Assembly: GCA_963660915.1 (NCBI GenBank) | Contig: CAVLAO010000001.1 | Location: 1 to 64,000 of the forward strand | DNA from: UMGS1766 sp963660915 | Lineage (GTDB): Bacteria; Bacillota; Clostridia; Oscillospirales; Oscillospiraceae | Direction: 5' to 3' | DNA length: 64,000 bases | Shown: piece after piece, positions 42,448 to 49,811 of the stretch | Numbering within the stretch: position 1 is the stretch's first letter | Layout: every line of letters starts with the position of its first letter | Notes under the pieces: model-generated | Database searches by the model: none | Told to the model about the DNA's origin: nothing | What the model saw: only the letters and a program-made list of their open reading frames with translations | Position numbers and translations under genes: made by a program

Positions 42448-43121
42448 AGCCGTCCGCTTTCTTCTCGCGGTGCACACAGCCGATATCCGATGCGAAACAC
42501 GGTTTGAATGGTATCGTTCCAATCCAGTTTTTTACGCAGGCGCTGAATATGGGAGTCCAGCGTTCTGGTCTCTCCCATATATTCTTCATCCCAAACCGTT
42601 TCATAAAGATAGCACCGGGTCAGAGCGACGTTGCGATGCTGCATCAGCGTTGCAAGCAGATCAAATTCCTTTACCGTGAGTACAACCTCCTGCCCCGCTT
42701 TTTCCACCCGGCGCGCTTCCAAATCCACCGAAACATCTCCCATGCGCAGGGTCCGCTCCGCTCGACCGGTACGGCGCAGAACGGATTCCACCCGCGCCAC
42801 CAGTTCGCCGACCTGAAACGGCTTGACAAGGTAGTCATCCGCGCCCATGCGCAGTCCTCGAATACGGTCCTGCACCTGTCCCATTGCAGAAATGATAATG
42901 ACCGGCGTTCCAGTGGGGCGAATGTATTCCAAAAGGTCGTAGCCGCTGATTTCAGGCAGCATGAGATCCAGTAAAATCAGATCAAAATGGCCGCTGTCCA
43001 TCAGGTCGGCACCGACCTTTCCGTCCATCGCGCAGGTGCAGGCATATCCCTCATTCTGAAGCGTTGAGCGAATGAGATTTGAAATGGAATGATCGTCTTC
43101 TACTATTAAAACCTGAAACAT
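42444..43121 (-). CDS. OmpR/PhoB-type response regulator
   Basis: 225 residues: receiver domain with phosphoacceptor Asp52 (LILLDLMLPE), acidic pair ED at residues 8-9, switch Ser/Lys (SAMG, VKPF), then a winged helix C-terminal domain ending in RTLDSHIQRLRKKL. ATG at 43121 (MFQV) is chosen with AGGGG 8 bases upstream; a GTG at 43130 overlaps the site. Binds tandem 11-base repeats by family rule; such repeats are found in its own promoter. First gene of the operon with the kinase and companion membrane protein. Confidence 0.94.
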   Translation of the reverse strand: MFQVLIVEDDHSISNLIRSTLQNEGYACTCAMDGKVGADLMDSGHFDLILLDLMLPEISGYDLLEYIRPTGTPVIIISAMGQVQDRIRGLRMGADDYLVKPFQVGELVARVESVLRRTGRAERTLRMGDVSVDLEARRVEKAGQEVVLTVKEFDLLATLMQHRNVALTRCYLYETVWDEEYMGETRTLDSHIQRLRKKLDWNDTIQTVFRIGYRLCAPREESGRL

Positions 43122-43166
43122 TGCCGCCACCCCTAACGTAATCCAATGAGATTTACATTTTCGTTT

Positions 43167-43198
43167 ATTGTATCACAAAGTTGTGTCTGAGTTGTCAA
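43167..43198 (-). promoter_or_regulatory. Promoter of two-component operon with direct repeats
   Basis: Minus strand TTGACA (43193-43198) overlaps the repeat ACAACT CAGAC ACAACT (43179-43195), with TACAAT (43167-43172) after a 20-base spacer or TGATAC after 17. Long spacing plus repeats over the -35 suggest activation by the regulator. Confidence 0.65.
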
Positions 43199-43220
43199 AT
43201 GTTTTACGGGTGAAAAGAAA

Positions 43221-43252
43221 AAGTGCCATCAAGCGCTGGCTTGACGGCACTC
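43221..43252 (-). terminator. Terminator of M20 amidohydrolase gene
   Basis: Arms AGTGCC(A)TCAAGC and GCTTGA(C)GGCACT pair; the odd position is a G-U in the minus transcript. T-rich run follows on the minus strand. Confidence 0.8.
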
Positions 43253-43298
43253 AGCGGTTTGAACCCCTCGACGCGCTCAAACTGCCCGATAAATTCAA

Positions 43299-44381
43299 TT
43301 AAATCAATGCTGCGAAGGCATTAATTGCCGGTTCCAGAATCCGATCGTTGAATTCATACTCCGGCGTATGCAGTCCCGGCCAATTCTCCCCTGCACCAAT
43401 ACCGAAAAACACCCCCGGTTTCTCTTTCAGATACCAGCCGAAGTCCTCACTCCAACGCATTGGCTCCGGCAGTTCCTGCCGGCACAGTCCTGCTTTTGCC
43501 CAACGCTGCAGTGCATCGTCATGCAGCGCCGGGTCACTGACCGTGTCCGGAAAAGCATCGCGAGTTTCAAACCGCACCTGCATTCCTTCTTCCCCACACT
43601 CCTGCTCGAACCATTGCCGCAGTATGGTTTCAAATCGGTCTAACACGTCCAGATCCGTCGAGCGAAGGGTCAGGCACAGCCTGCCGGTTCCGGCCGATAC
43701 CCCAAAATTTTCACTACCTACCTCCAATGCTACCACAGTGGACAACAGCAATCCGTCGAATTCCGGATTTCCTGCCTTCTCCTGCATCTTCGGTAATTCC
43801 AGTACCGCCCGACTGAACAGTCGCGCCGGGTTTTTCCCCTGTTCCGGATAGGCCGCGTGAGACTGCCTTCCGGTTACCTCAGCAATAAATCCACGGGAGG
43901 CACAGGCAAACGTTCCCTTTCGACTGAGGATTACTCCCTCCGGCCAGCCGGGCAGATTATGCAACCCATAGATCCGATCGATTTTGAAGCGCGGGAAGAT
44001 CAAATCTCTCAGCGGTTTTGCGCCTTCGCCGGTTTCCTCGCTGTTCTGAAACAGCAGCAACACATTCTTCTCTGGCTTCCGTTCCTCGAGCCATAAGCCA
44101 AGACCTGCCAGAATTGCACTGTGACCATCATGTCCGCAGCCGTGGTATGGTCCGTCCTTCCCTGGAATCGCATCCACATCCCCGCGAAATGCAACTGTTT
44201 CCGCTCCCGGCTTTCCCTCGTAATACGCAACCATTCGGTTGCCTATGGAATATATGCGCAGTGTGGTATACTGCTGCAAAAATTGCTTCAGCTTTGCAAT
44301 TGTGCCTTCTTCCGAACCGGATAATTCGGGGCAGTTATGCAAGTCTTTTCGCAGTGCTTGAATCCGTTCGATCTCCATCAT
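43299..44381 (-). CDS. M20 family metallopeptidase / amidohydrolase
   Basis: About 360 residues. LRKDLHNCPELSGSEEGT opens it in the style of M20D amidohydrolases; metal site residues appear in CGHDGHSAIL, QNSEETGEGA and the late ENWPGLHTPEYEFND. A dimerisation domain lies between (SHAAYPEQGKNPARL). Such enzymes hydrolyse N-acyl amino acids or small peptides in the cytosol. ATG at 44381 with GAAAGG upstream. Exact substrate unknown; hippurate or N-acetylated amino acid hydrolases are close relatives. Monocistronic. Confidence 0.9.
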   Translation of the reverse strand: MMEIERIQALRKDLHNCPELSGSEEGTIAKLKQFLQQYTTLRIYSIGNRMVAYYEGKPGAETVAFRGDVDAIPGKDGPYHGCGHDGHSAILAGLGLWLEERKPEKNVLLLFQNSEETGEGAKPLRDLIFPRFKIDRIYGLHNLPGWPEGVILSRKGTFACASRGFIAEVTGRQSHAAYPEQGKNPARLFSRAVLELPKMQEKAGNPEFDGLLLSTVVALEVGSENFGVSAGTGRLCLTLRSTDLDVLDRFETILRQWFEQECGEEGMQVRFETRDAFPDTVSDPALHDDALQRWAKAGLCRQELPEPMRWSEDFGWYLKEKPGVFFGIGAGENWPGLHTPEYEFNDRILEPAINAFAALI

Positions 44382-44459
44382 GGCATTTGCCTTTCTTTCC
44401 GCTGTGTGCGGCATGATACTTATGATTGTATCATGTTATCCGGCAAATGGCAAAATCCA

Positions 44460-45578
44460 TCAATCGCCCCAAACCTCTTCGGCAATTTCCTTGACCAATG
44501 CCAGCTTATCCCACTGCTGCTGTTCCGTCAGCTTATTGCCGATTTCGCAGGAGGCAAAGCCGCATTGGGGGCTCAGGCAAAGGCGGTCCAGAGGAACATA
44601 CTTCGCTGCCTCATGAATGCGGGCAATGATATTTGCCTTCCGCTCCAGAATATGTGACTTGGTGGTAACCAGTCCGAGGACTACTTTCTTTCCTTCTGCA
44701 ACCTTTGCAAGAGGTTCGAAGCCGCCGGAACGTGCATCATCAAACTCCAGATAGAAAGCATCGGCCTGTTCGTTGCCGAACACAAGCTCTGCGACCCGAT
44801 CATAACCGCCGCTGCACGCCCAGGTGGAATGGAAATTTCCGCGGCAAATGTGCGTGGTAATCACCAGATCTTCCGGTTGGTTCTCAATTGCCAGGTTGTT
44901 TACACGTAAAAACAGTTTCTGCAGCCGTTCCAACTCTGCCTCATCTGCACCGAAAAAGAAACTGGCTCTCGGATCCACAAAGCATCCCCATGTGCAGTCA
45001 TCCAACTGAACATTGCGGCAGCCTGCCTCATAGAGCTGTGCAATCACCTTGCGGTAACCGGCAGTCAGATCCGCAATCAATTCCTCTTCTTCCGGATAAA
45101 TCTTTCTGGTGGACTCCAGATTGACCGGCATAATCAGCTGTTCCAGAAATTGTGCCGGAGCCGGGATGGTCTGGCGTGCCACCGTGTTTTCATCCTCCAG
45201 AGCCTTAACAAAGCGGAAGTGCTCTACAAACGGGTGCTCATCCACAGAAAGTTTTCCCGTCAGAAAGGTGTCGTCAATTAACGCTGCCTCGTCATGGAAC
45301 GGAAGCCCGTTTTCCGTTTTTTTGTGTCCTACACCATGAAAACCCCACATAAAGTCCAGATGCCAGGTAGCACGGCGAAACTCGCCGTCGGTAATCACAT
45401 GATACCCTGCCTTCTTCTGCTTTGCCACCAGGTCCAGAATCGCATTGTCCTCGACCTCTTTCAGTGCCTCGTAGCTCAGCTTACCGGCGGCATAATCGGC
45501 GCGCGCCTGCTTCAACTGTTCCGGGCGCAAAAAACTGCCGACAAAATCATAGTGAAATGGGGGAACGTACTTGCTCAT
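44460..45578 (-). CDS. Methionine synthase II-like protein (YxjG/YxjH type)
   Basis: About 372 residues, equal to the C-terminal catalytic barrel of MetE without the N-terminal half. YDFVGSFLRPEQLKQARADYAAG is the family opening; THICRGNFHS supplies zinc-ligand His and Cys, and LSPQCGFASCEIGNKL the last Cys. Relatives in Bacillus (YxjG/YxjH) belong to the methionine regulon and may use a methyl donor other than folate triglutamate. It lies divergent from the O-acetylhomoserine sulfhydrylase with a Met-box-like site between. GGAG precedes the ATG at 45578. Confidence 0.88.
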   Translation of the reverse strand: MSKYVPPFHYDFVGSFLRPEQLKQARADYAAGKLSYEALKEVEDNAILDLVAKQKKAGYHVITDGEFRRATWHLDFMWGFHGVGHKKTENGLPFHDEAALIDDTFLTGKLSVDEHPFVEHFRFVKALEDENTVARQTIPAPAQFLEQLIMPVNLESTRKIYPEEEELIADLTAGYRKVIAQLYEAGCRNVQLDDCTWGCFVDPRASFFFGADEAELERLQKLFLRVNNLAIENQPEDLVITTHICRGNFHSTWACSGGYDRVAELVFGNEQADAFYLEFDDARSGGFEPLAKVAEGKKVVLGLVTTKSHILERKANIIARIHEAAKYVPLDRLCLSPQCGFASCEIGNKLTEQQQWDKLALVKEIAEEVWGD

Positions 45579-45644
45579 AACTAATTTCTCCTTCGTTTTG
45601 TTGCATTGATTTGACGCTTGTAAGCATAGCACAGTCGACCATCC

Positions 45645-45691
45645 ATTGGAAAATACAAATCCAATCCAATTTGTCATAGTTTTAAGCTATG
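45645..45691. promoter_or_regulatory. Met-box-like palindrome and second dyad
   Basis: CATAGTTTTAAGCTATG (45675-45691), near-palindromic, resembles the LysR-type MtaR/MetR box TATAGTTTNAAACTATA. Beside it lies the dyad ATTGGA/TCCAAT (45645-45650 and 45660-45665), and TCCAAT is repeated at 45665-45670. The Met box is about 46 bases upstream of the metY -10, suiting activation. Confidence 0.6.
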
Positions 45692-45713
45692 GCAATTGAA
45701 GTTTCTTTTCTTA

Positions 45714-45742
45714 TGGTCAAACATTTTTTATCATGGTATAAT
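45714..45742 (+). promoter_or_regulatory. Promoter of metY
   Basis: Extended -10 TGGTATAAT (core 45737-45742) with a weak -35 TGGTCA (45714-45719), 17-base spacer. The weak -35 fits an activated promoter. Confidence 0.6.
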
Positions 45743-45801
45743 TGTCCTATAATCCGCAGGTTTATAGTGTTTATACATTTATATTTAAGGAGCGATCAGT
45801 A

Positions 45802-47088
45802 ATGAATCCTAATTGGAATCTGGAAACAAAATGCATTCAGGCCGGTTATGAACCGGGCAACGGCGAACCACGTATGCTGCCGATTATCCAAAGCACCACC
45901 TTCAAATATGACACCTCCGCCCAGATGGGCGCCCTGTTTGACCTGGAAGAGAGCGGCTATTTCTATACCCGTCTCGCCAACCCCACCAGCGATGCTGTTG
46001 CCGCCAAGATTGCTGCACTGGAAGGTGGCACCGCCGCTATCCTGACCTCCTCCGGACAGGCCGCGAATTTCTTTGCCGCCTTTAACCTCTGCTCTGCCGG
46101 TGACCATATTGTCTCCTCCTCCACCGTATACGGCGGCACCTTTAATCTTTTTTCCGTAACGATGAAACGCATGGGCATTGACTGCACCTTTGTTGATCCG
46201 GACTGCTCTGACGAGGAATTAGAGGCCGCATTCCGCCCCAACACCAAGATGGTTTTTGGCGAAAGCATCGCCAATCCCGCTCTCATCGTGCTGGACATTG
46301 AGCGCTTTGCCAATGCCGCCCACGCACACGGTGTGCCGCTTGTCATTGACAACACCTTCCCCACCCCGGTCAACTGCCAGCCTTTTAAATGGGGTGCAGA
46401 CATTGTCACCCACTCCACCACCAAATACATGGATGGTCACGATGCCGCTGTTGGCGGCGTTATCGTAGACAGCGGTAACTTTGACTGGATGGCTCATAAA
46501 GAGAAATTCCCCGGTCTCACCACTCCGGACGAGAGCTATCATGGCATCACCTATGCGGAAAAATTCGGTCAGGGCGGTGCTTTTATCACCAAATGCTGCG
46601 CCCAGCTGATGCGGGATCTCGGTTCCATCCCCGCCCCCATGAATGCCTACCTGCTGAATTTGGGACTGGAGTCCCTCCACGTTCGCATGCCCCGTCACTG
46701 TGAAAACGCACAAAAACTGGCAGAATTCCTCCAGAAGCACAAAAAAGTCTCCTGGGTGGAATACCCCGGTCTGCCCGGCAACCGTTATTATGAACGGGCG
46801 CAAAAATATATGCCCCACGGCACCTGCGGCGTAATTTCCTTTGGTGTCAAAGGCGGCCGTGCAGCCGCAGAAACCTTTATGGGCGGTCTGAAACTGGCAA
46901 TGATCGCCACTCATGTGGCTGATGCGCACACCTGCGTACTGCATCCCGCCTCCTCTACCCATCGCCAGATGAACGATGAGGAACTGATCGCCGCAGGTGT
47001 GGCTCCGGATATGATCCGTTTCAGTGTCGGCATCGAAAACGGGGACGATATCATTGCTGATGTGGAGCAAGCGCTGAGCCTTATCTGA
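45802..47088 (+). CDS. metY: O-acetylhomoserine sulfhydrylase / aminocarboxypropyltransferase
   Basis: PLP enzyme of the Cys/Met metabolism family, 428 residues, which makes homocysteine from O-acetylhomoserine and sulfide. Motifs: YTRLANPTSDAVAAKIAALEGG near residue 55, SSTVYGGTFNLF, VDNTFPTP and the PLP lysine in HSTTKYMDGHDAAVGG near residue 205. The length and the spaced second GGAFITK block are MetY-like rather than MetB. AAGGAG precedes the ATG at 45802. Product homocysteine would be methylated by the divergent YxjG-type enzyme. Confidence 0.92.
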   Translation: MNPNWNLETKCIQAGYEPGNGEPRMLPIIQSTTFKYDTSAQMGALFDLEESGYFYTRLANPTSDAVAAKIAALEGGTAAILTSSGQAANFFAAFNLCSAGDHIVSSSTVYGGTFNLFSVTMKRMGIDCTFVDPDCSDEELEAAFRPNTKMVFGESIANPALIVLDIERFANAAHAHGVPLVIDNTFPTPVNCQPFKWGADIVTHSTTKYMDGHDAAVGGVIVDSGNFDWMAHKEKFPGLTTPDESYHGITYAEKFGQGGAFITKCCAQLMRDLGSIPAPMNAYLLNLGLESLHVRMPRHCENAQKLAEFLQKHKKVSWVEYPGLPGNRYYERAQKYMPHGTCGVISFGVKGGRAAAETFMGGLKLAMIATHVADAHTCVLHPASSTHRQMNDEELIAAGVAPDMIRFSVGIENGDDIIADVEQALSLI

Positions 47089-47146
47089 TTGTCGTGCAAT
47101 CTGCACATTTTTTATTCTTAGCACTTTTCTTTTCTGTGTGATTTGC

Positions 47147-47152
47147 TATAAT
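47147..47152 (+). promoter_or_regulatory. Extended -10 of enoate reductase gene
   Basis: TGCTATAAT with no strong -35, about 45 bases upstream of the start. Confidence 0.45.
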
Positions 47153-47197
47153 ATTCATGGTGAGTTTTATAGGAAATTTTTTATGAGGTGAAGCACT

Positions 47198-49150
47198 ATG
47201 AATCAACAATTTCCCCATGTTCTTGCGCCCATTCGCGTAAATGGAACGCTTTTTAAAAACCGTATCATTGCCGCTCCCATCACCCCCCACTCTGCCAGCA
47301 ACGGCGAGCTGTATCCCAATGAGGACGCGATGGAATACTTTGAAAGCCGTGCGAAAACCGGTGCAGCGGTTGTTTATTGCGGCGGAGCAAAAGCAGTGGA
47401 TGTAATGGACGACGGAGAGCACTGTACCTGGGACACTGTTGCGTTTAATCACAAAAATCGGCTGTCACTGTTGGCTGCCCGCATCCATGCCCACGGTGCC
47501 AAAGCCGGCATGGAGGTAATGGGGCTTCTGCCCACCACCTGGCGCCCCGGCCCCCCTCTGGGCTGCTCTGCCGGCAACCGCATGATGCAGTCTCCTCCCA
47601 TCACTCAGGAAATTACAAAAGAAGAGATGGAGCAGTTTAAGCAGGCTACCGCCGAGATGTGCGGCAATTTGCTGGTGTGCGGCTTCGATGCCCTCCTGTT
47701 CCACTTTGGCCACTCCATTCCTGTGGCACAATTTCTCAGTCCATTGACCAACCGCCGCACGGATGAATACGGCGGCTGTACAGAGAATCGCTGTCGCTAT
47801 CTGGTGGAGATTCTGGATGCCTGCCGCGCTGCTACCAAAGGCCGCATGACCTTTGAGGTGCGTATGTCCGCCAGTGAATTTATCGAGGGCGGCATCGATG
47901 TAGAGGAAGGCATCCGCATTGCCTCCATTCTGCAGGATCACTGTGATATCATTCAGGCCTCCTGTGGCATGGTCACCGAAAAATATATGACCTGGACTCA
48001 TCCCTGTCAGCACATGGGGTATCATCCCAACCTCTGGCTGGCGGAGGCATTCAAGAAGTCCGGCAAAATCACCAAGCCGGTCACCGCCGTCGGCGGTCTG
48101 GAAAGCCTGCAGGCCGCAGAGGAAGCCATTGCAGACGGAAAATGCGATTTCTACGCGGTATGTCGCCAGTTGATTGCCGATCCGGAAACCATCCACAAGG
48201 CAATTTCCGGTCACAGCGATGATGTGGTTCCCTGTATTAAGTGCATGCGCTGCCATGACTCCGACTGCTATGAACACCTGTTCCGCTGTGCAGTCAATCC
48301 GCTGATCGGTTATGAAACCTGTGCAGACCAGATGTTCCCCGCCGTTCCGGCTGCCAGTAAACGGGTTGCTGTCATTGGCGGCGGCCCCGCCGGCATGAAG
48401 GCTGCTATCACGGCTTGTGATCGCGGACATACCGTCACGCTGTTTGAAAAGGAAGGTCATCTGGGAGGTGCACTGGATTTTGCCAAGCACGTTGCATTTA
48501 AATATGCATTGAATAATTACAAGGATTACTTAATCCATCAGGTAGGCAAGCGTGATATCCAGGTTCGTCTGAACACAGAAGCCAATCCATCCATGCTCAA
48601 CGGTCAATTTGATGCTGTCATTATCGCCGTCGGCGCAGAACCGCTGATGCTCCCTCTGCCCGGTTTCAACACCGACAACGGTATTGTTGCCACTGACACC
48701 TACGGCCACGAAGATGAACTTGGCGAAAACCTTGTTGTTATCGGCGGCGGTCAGGTGGGCTGCGAAACCGCCCTGCATCTGGCTGATCGGGGACACAAGG
48801 TCACCATCATAGAAATGCAGGATACGCTTTGTCCCGACGCCTCTAAAACCTGCGCAGATGAGATTCGCATCCTGCTGGATGAAAACGAAAACTTCACTGC
48901 CGTTACAGGTGCAAAGTGCAAGAGCGTCGAAAAGCACGCCGTTACCTACACGGATGCCGCCGGCGATGCACACACCCTTGCCTGCGATGCGGTCATTCTT
49001 GCCGCCGGCATGAAGGCACGCACTGGTCTGGCCGACCGTTTTGTTACCGACTGCGATGTTCCCGAGTGGGCACAGGTAGGCGACTGCGTCCGCGCCCGTA
49101 CTGTAGAACAGGCTACTGCCGAAGCATACAATGCCGCTATGGCTCTTTAA
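47198..49150 (+). CDS. NADH:flavin oxidoreductase / 2-enoate reductase-type protein
   Basis: 650 residues in the order old-yellow-enzyme barrel (1-360), Fe-S cluster segment, then FAD/NAD(P)H domains. The cluster Cys lie in CIKCMRCHDSDCYEHLFRC (about residues 346-365). The FAD motif AVIGGGPAGMKAAITACDRG and the NAD motif VVIGGGQVGCETALHLADRG are intact. Such enzymes reduce activated C=C bonds (enoates, bile-acid intermediates, aromatic acrylates). The substrate is not evident, and no bai or aromatic cluster is next to it. Monocistronic, ended by a strong terminator. Confidence 0.9.
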   Translation: MNQQFPHVLAPIRVNGTLFKNRIIAAPITPHSASNGELYPNEDAMEYFESRAKTGAAVVYCGGAKAVDVMDDGEHCTWDTVAFNHKNRLSLLAARIHAHGAKAGMEVMGLLPTTWRPGPPLGCSAGNRMMQSPPITQEITKEEMEQFKQATAEMCGNLLVCGFDALLFHFGHSIPVAQFLSPLTNRRTDEYGGCTENRCRYLVEILDACRAATKGRMTFEVRMSASEFIEGGIDVEEGIRIASILQDHCDIIQASCGMVTEKYMTWTHPCQHMGYHPNLWLAEAFKKSGKITKPVTAVGGLESLQAAEEAIADGKCDFYAVCRQLIADPETIHKAISGHSDDVVPCIKCMRCHDSDCYEHLFRCAVNPLIGYETCADQMFPAVPAASKRVAVIGGGPAGMKAAITACDRGHTVTLFEKEGHLGGALDFAKHVAFKYALNNYKDYLIHQVGKRDIQVRLNTEANPSMLNGQFDAVIIAVGAEPLMLPLPGFNTDNGIVATDTYGHEDELGENLVVIGGGQVGCETALHLADRGHKVTIIEMQDTLCPDASKTCADEIRILLDENENFTAVTGAKCKSVEKHAVTYTDAAGDAHTLACDAVILAAGMKARTGLADRFVTDCDVPEWAQVGDCVRARTVEQATAEAYNAAMAL

Positions 49151-49172
49151 TTTCCAATCTAAACCACTATCT

Positions 49173-49206
49173 GTGCCGTCTCATTTTCTTGAGACGGCAC
49201 TTTTTT
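49173..49206 (+). terminator. Intrinsic terminator of enoate reductase gene
   Basis: Eleven-base perfect stem GTGCCGTCTCA/TGAGACGGCAC, 6-base loop, six T residues. Confidence 0.92.
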
Positions 49207-49272
49207 ACTGCTTTTTTAATATATATCCGCTTTCATTAACAAAAAATTAACTTTTACATCGTTTTAGGTTGA

Positions 49273-49301
49273 TTGACATAATTCCTTTTGTTTGATATAA
49301 T
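49273..49301 (+). promoter_or_regulatory. Consensus promoter of marR-citrate synthase
   Basis: TTGACA (49273-49278), 17-base spacer, TATAAT (49296-49301): full consensus on both boxes. Confidence 0.9.
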
Positions 49302-49303
49302 TT

Positions 49304-49320
49304 ATCTCACAATGTGAGAT
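49304..49320. promoter_or_regulatory. Perfect operator palindrome at transcription start
   Basis: ATCTCACA A TGTGAGAT, eight-base perfect arms about one central base, immediately after the -10 box. Placed to block initiation; the MarR protein encoded 21 bases downstream is the obvious candidate binder. Confidence 0.8.
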
Positions 49321-49341
49321 GATTGACGAGGTGAACAAGGC

Positions 49342-49776
49342 ATGAAATCTCAAACAAGCGCAGAGGAATTGATTGATCTTTTAATTCAGCTGACGCATAT
49401 TCCAGCCCATGACAACGCCGAACAGGTTGCCCGTGGCGAAGGTGCTCTTCTGGCTCATCTGGCGCTCCGTCACAACGGCGCCAGTGCCGGCGAACTCCGC
49501 ACCGCACTGGATGTTGGCAGCAGCCGTGTGGCAAATGCGTTAAAAAGTCTGGAATCCAAAGGGCTAGTGACCCGTTCCAATTCCGAAACCGACGGACGAG
49601 TTGTCCAGGTGTTTCTCACCCCCCTTGGCCGCAAATATATCCTCAATCGCTATCAGCTGCTGTGCCAACAGGCCAACCGTCTGGTAGAGGCCATGGGTGA
49701 AACCGACACGGCGGAGTTTCTGCGCCTGAGCCGCAAACTGGTGAACACAATACACGAGCTGCACCAGCAGCAATGA
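49342..49776 (+). CDS. MarR family transcriptional regulator
   Basis: 144 residues: helix bundle with winged HTH (about residues 40-100: ASAGELRTALDVGSSRVANALKSLESKGLVTRSNSETDGR), MarR-style wing and dimerisation helices. Ligand unknown. AGGTG precedes the ATG. It probably represses its own promoter through the palindrome at 49304-49320 and thereby the citrate synthase gene 36 bases downstream. The spread of His/Glu residues gives no hint of metal sensing. Confidence 0.88.
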   Translation: MKSQTSAEELIDLLIQLTHIPAHDNAEQVARGEGALLAHLALRHNGASAGELRTALDVGSSRVANALKSLESKGLVTRSNSETDGRVVQVFLTPLGRKYILNRYQLLCQQANRLVEAMGETDTAEFLRLSRKLVNTIHELHQQQ

Positions 49777-49811
49777 TGCCCTCGGGCAAGCTGACAAAGG
49801 AGGTTATTTTG

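Noticed and set aside
45579..45801. S-box or T-box leader for the methionine genes
   Set aside because: None of the conserved SAM riboswitch or T-box stems is seen; the region is short and better explained by protein operators.
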